A stretch of DNA of 8,305 nucleotides, taken from DATLGD01 sp035540755 (GTDB lineage Bacteria; Actinomycetota; Actinomycetes; Mycobacteriales; SCTD01). Each line of letters opens with the position of its first letter. Position 1 is the stretch's first letter. The position numbers and the translations under genes were made by a program. The DNA lies in contig DATLGD010000032.1 of NCBI GenBank assembly GCA_035540755.1, forward strand, positions 1-8,305. The letters run 5' to 3'. This document shows, piece by piece, positions 1 to 5,429 of the stretch. The notes under the pieces are model-generated. The model searched no databases. It was not told the origin of the DNA and was given only the letters and a program-made list of their open reading frames with translations.

Positions 1-87
1 GCGCACGCGCCGGCCCGCGCCGCCGCCGACCCGGGAGCCGTCGTCTGCGGCTCCCGGGTCGGCGGCGGCGCGGGCCGGCGCGTGCGC
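1..87. repeat. Perfect 40-bp inverted repeat, 7-nt loop, at window edge
   Basis: Bases 1-40 are the exact reverse complement of bases 48-87; the spacer is TCGTCTG at 41-47. The arms are about 85-90% G+C and the left arm begins at the very first base, so the repeat may extend beyond the window. On the minus strand the right arm (48-87) is read first and encodes a plausible Pro/Arg-rich penicillin-binding-protein tail. The left arm then reads as an Ala/Gly-rich stretch in the same frame. It could be a genuine hairpin, but a long perfect foldback lying exactly at an end is also a common signature of a sequencing or assembly artefact. Confidence 0.95.
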
Positions 88-2039
88 GGGGCCGTGGTGC
101 GGTCGGAGTCCGAGCCCGAGCCGGTCGACGACCCGCCCCGGGCGCGGCCGATGTTGGCGGCCGGTGGGAAGCGCTCGACCGGCATGCCGGCGGACGCGGC
201 GTCGGTGTAGCTCTTCCAGATGCCGGCCGAGACGACGCCGCCGGTGGCCTCGCGCACGCCCTCGATCTGCAGGGTCTCGTTGCGGCCGGTGCCCACCCAG
301 ACCGCCGTGGACAGCTGCGGGGTGTACCCGGCGAACCAGACGTCGAAGTTCTCGGAGGTGGTGCCGGTCTTGCCCGCCGCCGGCCGGCCGCCCTGCAGGC
401 GCGCGCGGGTGCCGGTGCCGGACTGCACGACGGTCTGCAGCGCCGCGGTGACGTCGGCCGCGACGTCCTCGGAGAACGCCTCCGAGCGCTCGGGCTCGTT
501 GGTGTAGACCTCGTCGTCGCCCTGCCGGACGGTGTTGATGAAGTGCGGCACGACGCGCTGCCCGCCGTTGGCGAAGGCGGCGTAGCCGACCGCCTGGTCG
601 ATGACGCGGACCTCGTAGGTGCCCAGCGAGATGCCGCCCTCGGGGGCCTCGCCGCCGAGCGGGGTGGTGTAGCCGGCGGCGCGGGCGATGTCGGCGACCT
701 TCTTGGTCCCGACCTCGAGGCCGAGCTCGAAGTAGGCGGTGTTCACCGAGTTGCGGGTGGCGTCCATCAGGTTCACCCGGCCGAAGCTGCGGTCGCCGAA
801 GTTGCGGACCGGCTCGGGCACGCCAGGGAAGCGCTTGCGGTTGTTGCCGTCGAACGTCGAGCGCAGGCTGATGCCCTCGTCGAGCGCCGCCGCGAGCACG
901 AACGGCTTGAACGACGAACCGGGCTGGCGACCCTCTCCCTGCGAGGCGTAGTCGAAGCCGGTGCCGGTGCTGCCGCCGTAGTAGGCGACGACCGCCCCGG
1001 TCTGCGGCTCGACCGAGACCAGCGCGCCCTTGGGGGCCAGCTCGTCTCCCTCCCCCGGGGTGCCGACGACCTCCTCGACCGCGGCGACGGCCGCCTCCTG
1101 CGCCTCCCGCCGGAGGTTGGTCGTCACCTCGAGGCCGGTCGGCAGCAGCTGCTGCTGGCCGCGGACCTCGAGGCCCGCCTCCAGCTCGGCCATCACCTTG
1201 GTGATGACGTGCCCCTTCGGGCCGGACAGGTCGTTGGCCTTGTCGGCCTCGGCCGCCGGGCGCACCGCGGGGTACTCGACGGTCCCGGCCTGCTCGGGCG
1301 TGAGCGCGCCGGTCTCGACCATGCCGTTGACGACGTAGCGCCACCGGTCCTGGGCCCGCTCGGGGAACCGCTCCGGGTCGTAGTTGGCCGGGGACCGGAT
1401 GACCGAGGCGAGCACCGCGCCCTCGGACGGCGTCAGCTCCTCGACCGGCTTGTCGAAGTAGGTGCTCGAGGCGACCGAGATGCCGTAGGCGCCGCGGCCG
1501 AAGTAGATGGTGTTGAGGTAGTTCTCGAGGATCTCGTCCTTGGACTGCTCGCGGGTCATCTTCAGCGAGATGAAGATCTCCTTCACCTTGCGCGTGTAGG
1601 TGCGCTCGGAGGTGAGGAAGGCGTTCTTCGCGTACTGCTGGGTGATCGTCGACCCGCCCTGCTGGATGTCGCCGCCGCCGCGCACGTTGGTGAACAGCGC
1701 CCGGGCGATGCCCCGGGGGCTGATGCCGGGGTCGGAGTAGTGGCCGCGGTCCTCGGCGGCGAGCACGGCGTCGCGCACGTGCTGCGGGACCGCGTCGAGC
1801 CGCACCGGGATGCGGTTCTGGCCGCCGACGCGGCCGAGCTCCGAGCCGTCGGAGTACAGGATCCGGGTGGCGCCCGCGGTGGCCAGGGAGTCCGGCGGCG
1901 GAACGTCGGTGCGGACGTACGCCGCCAGGGCGACCAGCAGCAGGAGCAGGAAGGCTCCCGGCACGCCGAGCAGCAGCACGCGCTTCAGGCGCGGGCGCCG
2001 GCGCCGGCCGTGCGCGGGCAGGACGTCGTCTCGGCTCAC
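1..2039 (-). CDS. ponA: Class A penicillin-binding protein (glycosyltransferase + transpeptidase), 3' end outside window
   Basis: Bifunctional peptidoglycan synthase: it polymerises lipid II into glycan strands and crosslinks the stem peptides on the outer face of the membrane. The minus strand is open for 679 codons from GTG at 2039 with no stop before the window edge. Seen in order: a basic cytoplasmic tail, one membrane segment (about residues 21-42), and the GT51 domain with EDR at 96-98 (E96 expected catalytic), GGSTITQQ at 128-135 and EILENYLN at 169-176. The transpeptidase follows, with SSFK at 375-378 (S375 the acylated serine), SVN at 431-433 and KTG at 557-559, then a Pro/Thr/Arg-rich tail from about residue 620. 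The start is chosen because GGAG lies just upstream (only 3 nt away) and the membrane segment follows at a normal distance. The frame stays open upstream, with in-frame ATGs at 2156 and 2228, so a longer N-terminus is possible. The last residues (about 665 onward) lie in the edge inverted repeat and may not be genuine. It is divergent from the PadR/ino1 pair, as in mycobacteria. Confidence 0.93.
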   Translation of the reverse strand, partial: MSRDDVLPAHGRRRRPRLKRVLLLGVPGAFLLLLLVALAAYVRTDVPPPDSLATAGATRILYSDGSELGRVGGQNRIPVRLDAVPQHVRDAVLAAEDRGHYSDPGISPRGIARALFTNVRGGGDIQQGGSTITQQYAKNAFLTSERTYTRKVKEIFISLKMTREQSKDEILENYLNTIYFGRGAYGISVASSTYFDKPVEELTPSEGAVLASVIRSPANYDPERFPERAQDRWRYVVNGMVETGALTPEQAGTVEYPAVRPAAEADKANDLSGPKGHVITKVMAELEAGLEVRGQQQLLPTGLEVTTNLRREAQEAAVAAVEEVVGTPGEGDELAPKGALVSVEPQTGAVVAYYGGSTGTGFDYASQGEGRQPGSSFKPFVLAAALDEGISLRSTFDGNNRKRFPGVPEPVRNFGDRSFGRVNLMDATRNSVNTAYFELGLEVGTKKVADIARAAGYTTPLGGEAPEGGISLGTYEVRVIDQAVGYAAFANGGQRVVPHFINTVRQGDDEVYTNEPERSEAFSEDVAADVTAALQTVVQSGTGTRARLQGGRPAAGKTGTTSENFDVWFAGYTPQLSTAVWVGTGRNETLQIEGVREATGGVVSAGIWKSYTDAASAGMPVERFPPAANIGRARGGSSTGSGSDSDRTTAPRTRRPAPPPTREPQTTAPGSAAARAGAC

Positions 2040-2240
2040 GGTCTCCAGTGTCTCCCTGTCATGGCGGTGCTGGCCGCTCGGGTGAGCGGGGACCGCGGTC
2101 TGCGGGTGCCGCAGGCCCGGGCCGGGACGTGCACGGACAGCCGGCAGTCCCGGCATCCGGAGGTGACAACGCCGCGGCAGCGTCCGTTGTGCCCCGTCCG
2201 GCCGGGCGGACGACGTGCCCCCTGTCATAGCGCGGCACGG

Positions 2241-2270
2241 TTGCGCCGCCGTCCGTGCGGGGGCTACAGT
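2241..2270 (+). promoter_or_regulatory. Sigma-70-like promoter for the PadR/ino1 unit
   Basis: TTGCGC at 2241-2246 and TACAGT at 2265-2270 are separated by 18 nt and resemble actinobacterial housekeeping -35 and -10 boxes. Transcription would begin near 2277, inside the adjacent palindrome, the usual place for a repressor to block initiation. This is motif reading only; the -35 box is a weak match. Confidence 0.45.
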
Positions 2271-2276
2271 TTCGAA

Positions 2277-2299
2277 CGATGTATCGCCACGATACATCG
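2277..2299. promoter_or_regulatory. Palindromic operator candidate for the PadR-family regulator
   Basis: CGATGTATCG at 2277-2286 and its exact reverse complement CGATACATCG at 2290-2299 flank a 3-nt centre (CCA). The site is AT-rich against a very GC-rich background. It contains ATGT and ACAT half-elements as in many PadR-family operators, although the classic PadR box has 8 nt between them and here there are 11. It lies at the predicted transcription start, 52 nt upstream of the GTG of the PadR gene, which suggests autoregulation and co-regulation of ino1. Confidence 0.7.
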
Positions 2300-2338
2300 G
2301 GAACACATGTCAGGAACGCGGCAGGGCGGGAGCCCGCC

Positions 2339-2346
2339 AGGGGAGG
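2339..2346 (+). promoter_or_regulatory. Ribosome binding site that fixes the PadR start
   Basis: AGGGGAGG ends 5 nt before GTG at 2352. The alternative in-frame ATG at 2307 has no comparable purine run ahead of it, so this site decides the start. Confidence 0.75.
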
Positions 2347-2351
2347 ACGAC

Positions 2352-2921
2352 GTGCTCGAGCTCGCCGTCCTCGGCCTCTTGGACTCCTCCCCCCTGCACG
2401 GCTACGAGCTGCGCCAGCGGCTCAAGGCCACCCTGGGCACCTTCCGGGCGTTCTCGTACGGCTCGCTCTACCCGACCCTGCGCCGCATGAAGGAGCAGGG
2501 CTGGATCTGCGAGGACGACGGCAACGCCGAGGTGGTGGCCGGTGCCCCGGCCCTCACCGGGCGGCGGGGCAAGGTCGTCTACAAGCTCACGGCCGAAGGC
2601 AAGGAGCACCTGCAGGAGCTGCTCGCCGAGGCCGGCCCGTCCGCCTGGGACGACGAGCCGTTCGGCATCCGCTTCGCCTTCTTCAGCCAGACCGACCCGG
2701 AGGTGCGCGTGCGCATCCTCGAGGGACGGCGGTCCCGGCTCGAGGAGCGGCGCGAGGGCGTCTACACCGCTCTCGTGCGCACTCGGGAACGGCTCGACCG
2801 CTACACCCTGCAGCTGCAGGAGCACGGGCTCGAGTCGGTGGAGCGCGAGGTCCGGTGGCTCACCGAGCTCATCGAGACCGAGCGATCGGCGCAGCAGAGC
2901 AGTCCGCCAGACCCGGCCTGA
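2352..2921 (+). CDS. PadR-family transcriptional regulator
   Basis: DNA-binding regulator of 189 residues. The N-terminal winged helix-turn-helix (about 1-85) is diagnostic of the PadR family: it opens with VLELAVLGLL, followed by PLHGYEL at 14-20, GSLYPTLRRM at 37-46 as the recognition-helix region, and the wing ending in VYKLTAEG at 76-83. The rest (about 95-180) is charged and probably helical, fitting the dimerisation part of the longer PadR proteins. The GTG start has a strong ribosome site, and family members typically begin at the LEL motif; an ATG at 2307 would add 15 Gly/Pro-rich residues. The gene is 62 nt upstream of ino1 on the same strand with no visible terminator between them, and a clean palindrome lies at its promoter. 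By position it matches mycobacterial Rv0047c. Its ligand is unknown, and repression of itself and ino1 is inferred. Confidence 0.92.
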   Translation: MLELAVLGLLDSSPLHGYELRQRLKATLGTFRAFSYGSLYPTLRRMKEQGWICEDDGNAEVVAGAPALTGRRGKVVYKLTAEGKEHLQELLAEAGPSAWDDEPFGIRFAFFSQTDPEVRVRILEGRRSRLEERREGVYTALVRTRERLDRYTLQLQEHGLESVEREVRWLTELIETERSAQQSSPPDPA

Positions 2922-2983
2922 CCGGCCCCCGCAGCAACGCCCGTCCCGCAAGAGACCGTCCGAGAGAGAAGAGAGTCCGCTCC

Positions 2984-4105
2984 ATGGGTTCCGTCCGCGT
3001 AGCCATCGTCGGCGTCGGCAACTGCGCCGCGTCGCTCGTCCAGGGCGTCGAGTACTACCGCGACGCCGACCCCTCGAGCACCGTGCCGGGGCTCATGCAC
3101 GTCCAGCTGGGCGAGTACCACATCCGCGACATCGAGTTCGTCGCCGCGTTCGACGTCGACGCCAAGAAGGTCGGCTTCGACCTGTCGGAGGCGATCCTCG
3201 CCTCGGAGAACAACACCATCAAGATCGCCGACGTGCCGCCGCTGGGCGTCGAGGTGCTGCGCGGCGTCACCCACGACGGTCTCGGCAAGTACTACCGCGA
3301 GACCATCGAGGAGTCCGACGCCGAGCCCGTGGACGTCGTGAAGGTCCTCCGCGACGCGCGGGTCGACGTCCTCGTCTGCTACCTGCCGGTCGGCTCCGAG
3401 CAGGCCGCGAAGTTCTACGCCCAGTGCGCCATCGACGCCGGGGTGGCGTTCGTCAACGCCCTCCCGGTCTTCATCGCCGGCACCCCCGAGTGGGCCGAGA
3501 AGTTCCGCGCCGCGGGCGTGCCGATCGTCGGCGACGACATCAAGAGCCAGGTCGGCGCCACGATCACCCACCGGGTCATGGCCAAGCTGTTCGAGGACCG
3601 CGGCGTCGTGCTGGACCGCACCTACCAGCTCAACGTCGGCGGCAACATGGACTTCAAGAACATGCTGGAGCGCGACCGGCTCGAGTCCAAGAAGATCTCC
3701 AAGACCCAGGCCGTGACGTCGAACATGAACCACGACATGGGTGCCCGGAACGTGCACATCGGCCCGTCGGACTACGTGCAGTGGCTCGACGACCGCAAGT
3801 GGGCCTACGTCCGGCTCGAGGGCCGGGCGTTCGGCGACGTCCCGCTGAACCTCGAGTACAAGCTCGAGGTGTGGGACAGCCCGAACTCCGCCGGCGTCAT
3901 CATCGACGCGCTCCGGTGCGCGAAGATCGCGCTCGACCGCGGTGAGGGCGGCCCGGTCCACGCGGCGTCGACCTACTTCATGAAGTCCCCGCCCAAGCAG
4001 GTCCGCGACGAGCTCGGCCGCGAGATCCTCGAGGCCTGGATCGCCGGCGAGAAGCCCGGCGACGTCGTCGCCGCCGAGGTCGAGGCCGCCGTCGAAGACG
4101 CCTGA
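2984..4105 (+). CDS. ino1: Inositol-3-phosphate synthase (myo-inositol-1-phosphate synthase)
   Basis: NAD-dependent cytoplasmic enzyme that converts D-glucose 6-phosphate to 1D-myo-inositol 3-phosphate, the first step to inositol for phosphatidylinositol lipids and mycothiol in actinobacteria. The protein has 373 residues, close to the mycobacterial enzyme. The N-terminal Rossmann nucleotide-binding motif is GVGNCAAS at 10-17. The conserved family blocks follow: GDDIKS at 183-188, NVGGNMDFK at 217-225, SKKISKT at 235-241 (catalytic-site lysines), HIGPSDYV from 258 and DSPNSAG at 298-304. No key block is missing and the length is complete. ATG at 2984 places the Rossmann strand immediately at the N-terminus; the ribosome site is a loose purine run (AGAGAG about 8 nt upstream). 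It lies downstream of the PadR gene and probably shares its transcript, so inositol synthesis is likely controlled through the palindrome at 2277-2299. Confidence 0.97.
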   Translation: MGSVRVAIVGVGNCAASLVQGVEYYRDADPSSTVPGLMHVQLGEYHIRDIEFVAAFDVDAKKVGFDLSEAILASENNTIKIADVPPLGVEVLRGVTHDGLGKYYRETIEESDAEPVDVVKVLRDARVDVLVCYLPVGSEQAAKFYAQCAIDAGVAFVNALPVFIAGTPEWAEKFRAAGVPIVGDDIKSQVGATITHRVMAKLFEDRGVVLDRTYQLNVGGNMDFKNMLERDRLESKKISKTQAVTSNMNHDMGARNVHIGPSDYVQWLDDRKWAYVRLEGRAFGDVPLNLEYKLEVWDSPNSAGVIIDALRCAKIALDRGEGGPVHAASTYFMKSPPKQVRDELGREILEAWIAGEKPGDVVAAEVEAAVEDA

Positions 4106-4111
4106 CCTCCC

Positions 4112-4127
4112 GCACGTCCCGACGTGC
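4112..4127 (+). terminator. Small hairpin after ino1, possible terminator
   Basis: GCACGT and ACGTGC (6-bp stem, 4-nt loop CCCG) start 7 nt after the ino1 stop. No T-run follows, which is common in high-GC actinobacteria, but the stem is short, so termination here is uncertain. Confidence 0.3.
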
Positions 4128-4221
4128 CCGGTCCCTCCTCGCGCAGGGCCGGGCCGTCGGCGTTCGCTCGGGGCACTGCGCCGGCTGAATAGCCCGAACG
4201 GGTGGTCCTGCTGGTCATTCT

Positions 4222-4246
4222 GAACCGGGAGGGACCCCGCGCCGTA
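4222..4246 (+). promoter_or_regulatory. Possible ECF-sigma-type promoter for the DUF4394 gene
   Basis: GAACC at 4222-4226 and CGTA at 4243-4246 are separated by 16 nt, resembling the GAAC / CGT pattern of extracytoplasmic-function sigma promoters. Transcription would start near 4252 and give a leader of about 48 nt. Such short motifs arise by chance, so this is tentative. Confidence 0.3.
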
Positions 4247-4256
4247 CGTGGCGTGA

Positions 4257-4278
4257 CGTGCCACGGGCCCGTGGCACG
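4257..4278. repeat. Perfect 22-bp palindrome in the DUF4394 leader
   Basis: The left half, CGTGCCACGGG (4257-4267), is followed directly by its reverse complement (4268-4278) with no spacer. As RNA it folds into a 9-bp stem with a GGCC loop ending 12 nt before the ribosome site. A further CGTGGC at 4247-4252 can pair with GCCACG at 4260-4265 and so competes with the palindrome. It could be a dimeric regulator's operator or an RNA control element. Confidence 0.85.
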
Positions 4279-4299
4279 ACCACGTCCCCGGAGGACCTC

Positions 4300-5184
4300 G
4301 TGCGCCGACGCCCACTGACACTCGCCACCCTCACCGCGGTCGCCCTCGGCGGGCTGCTCGCCACGACCACGCCCGCCATGGCCGCGCACGGCGGCCTGAC
4401 CGTCACCGGCCTGACCGTCAACGACCGCCTCGTGACCTTCGTCGCGAACGACCCCGGACGCCTGCTCTCCGAGGTGAAGGTCACCGGCGTCGAGGGTGAT
4501 CTGCAGAGCGTCGACTTCCGGCCCGCCACCGGCGGCCTCTACGGCATCAGCTCCTCCAGCGACGGCGCGCGCCTCTACCTGATCGACCCGGCGACGGGCA
4601 GCGCGAGCCGGGTCGGCACGACGGTGTTCGCCATCGGCGGGAACCTGGCGATGGACTTCAACCCGGCGGTCGACCGCATCCGCCTGGTCAGCGACGACGG
4701 CACCAACCTGCGCCTCAACCCCAACAACGGCGCGCTGGCTGCCACCGACGGCGACCTGGCCTACGTCGCGGGCGACCGCAACGAGGGCGCGACCCCGCGG
4801 ATCGGCTCGGTGGCCTACACCAACAACCAGACGGCCGCCACGAACGGGACGACGCTGTTCGACATCGACGCCGCCCTCGGTCAGCTCGCCAAGCAGGACC
4901 CGCCGAACGACGGCGGGCTGCAGAGCGTCGGGGCGATCCCGCAGGGGACCAAGAGCCAGTTCACCGGCTTCGACATCTACCAGCGCGAGGCCGCGCGCGG
5001 CGGCCAGACCTGGGCGTTCGTGAGCCTGTTCGACAAGGGCCGCACGACGTTCTACGAGATCGACCTCGCCACGGGCAAGGCCAGGTTCTTCGCCGCCAAC
5101 CCCGCCGACCCGGCCAGCGGCACCGTCATCGGCGGGCGTCCGCACGTCACCGACATCGCGCTGAAGCCCGCGCAGGGCAAGTAG
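4300..5184 (+). CDS. Secreted DUF4394 domain-containing protein
   Basis: Exported protein of 294 residues, function unknown. The GTG start has GGAGG five nt upstream (4290-4294) and is followed at once by a Sec-type signal peptide: RRR, a hydrophobic stretch (about 6-21) and a cleavage site near PAMA-A (after residue 28 or 29). An upstream in-frame GTG at 4258 lies inside the palindrome and is unlikely. The mature part is one DUF4394 domain. Recognisable family blocks are LQSVDFRPATGGLYGI (68-83), MDFNPAVDR (118-126), AYTNNQ from 172, and DPPNDGGLQSVG from 200. These describe short beta-strand repeats of a propeller-like kind, as in sugar-lactonase relatives; that fold comparison is inference. 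No metal or catalytic set is evident. No transmembrane anchor follows the signal peptide, so the protein should be released or bound to the wall by other means. It is probably monocistronic, given its own leader and a strong hairpin after the stop. Confidence 0.88.
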   Translation: MRRRPLTLATLTAVALGGLLATTTPAMAAHGGLTVTGLTVNDRLVTFVANDPGRLLSEVKVTGVEGDLQSVDFRPATGGLYGISSSSDGARLYLIDPATGSASRVGTTVFAIGGNLAMDFNPAVDRIRLVSDDGTNLRLNPNNGALAATDGDLAYVAGDRNEGATPRIGSVAYTNNQTAATNGTTLFDIDAALGQLAKQDPPNDGGLQSVGAIPQGTKSQFTGFDIYQREAARGGQTWAFVSLFDKGRTTFYEIDLATGKARFFAANPADPASGTVIGGRPHVTDIALKPAQGK

Positions 5185-5194
5185 CCCCCACGCT

Positions 5195-5234
5195 CGACGG
5201 CCCGGTCACCGCGCAGGCGGCGGCCGGGCCGTCG
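5195..5234 (+). terminator. Rho-independent-like hairpin after the DUF4394 gene
   Basis: CGACGGCCCGG (5195-5205) pairs perfectly over 11 bp with 5224-5234. The 18-nt loop contains an inner CCGC/GCGG stem (5209-5212 with 5217-5220). It starts 10 nt after the stop. There is no T-tract, as is usual in high-GC actinobacteria. Confidence 0.6.
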
Positions 5235-5429
5235 CGCGTCGCGAGGCAGGCAGCGCGTCACGTTCCGACCCGTCTGGTTCACCCGAACGGCCCCACTTCT
5301 CCCGACATGTTCCCAGCGGCGGCCTCGCCGGGCCAGACTGCGCAGCCGCTGCACCGGACCGGGCACCGACGACGTCCCCGGGACCGGGAGCAGCGCGCTG
5401 TCGTTGCCGGCCGTCCGGAAGGCTGTCCT
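5235..5429 (+). other. Leader/promoter region of the SGNH hydrolase gene
   Basis: The region shows no clear -10/-35 pair. It holds CCCGAACGG at 5282-5290, also present upstream of the DUF4394 gene at 4193-4201, and sitting here within GTTC-ACCC-GAAC (5277-5288), a small inverted repeat. The frame of the hydrolase gene is open back to ATG at 5307, but that stretch encodes an Arg/Pro/Gln-rich sequence ahead of a good signal peptide, so it is read as non-coding leader. Confidence 0.45.

Larger units (their letters stand above)
2040..2351. other. Divergent intergenic region between the penicillin-binding protein and the PadR gene
   Basis: 312 bases without a convincing gene. The right part holds the sigma-70-like promoter, the palindromic operator and the ribosome site for the PadR gene, listed separately. 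The left part must carry the promoter of the penicillin-binding protein, but I cannot place one: a TTGTCA on the minus strand at 2169-2164 resembles a -35 box, yet nothing like a -10 box follows at 16-18 nt. A 9-bp direct repeat, CCCTGTCAT, occurs at 2054-2062 and 2220-2228; its meaning is unclear. Confidence 0.6.

Noticed and set aside
2036..2062. Eight-codon minus-strand upstream frame (ATG at 2062) whose TGA overlaps the GTG start of the penicillin-binding protein, as in translational coupling
   Set aside because: No ribosome site precedes its ATG, and so short a frame with an overlapping stop arises easily by chance. Conservation in relatives would be needed.
2040..2228. 63-residue N-terminal extension of the penicillin-binding protein from ATG at 2228
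   Set aside because: The frame is open, but the ATG lacks a ribosome site and the translation is Arg/Pro-rich without features; the GTG at 2039 places the membrane anchor at a usual distance. Not fully excluded.
543..2306. Long plus-strand open frame antisense to the penicillin-binding protein, continuous with the PadR frame
   Set aside because: It is a shadow frame of high-GC coding DNA. The minus strand here encodes clear GT51 and transpeptidase motifs, and the plus-strand translation is low-complexity Ala/Gly/Arg/Val with no family features.
2801..4321. 506-codon minus-strand open frame across ino1
   Set aside because: Composition is Val/Asp/Gly/Leu-rich without motifs, and the plus strand encodes the fully conserved Ino1; third-position GC bias explains the open frame.
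5307..5429. Upstream ATG at 5307 as the start of the hydrolase
   Set aside because: It would put 41 Arg/Gln/Pro-rich residues ahead of the signal peptide; the GTG at 5430 has a proper ribosome site and a normal signal-peptide start.
5235..5429. Possible riboswitch in the leader of the hydrolase gene
   Set aside because: The leader is long enough, but I recognise no conserved riboswitch core in it.
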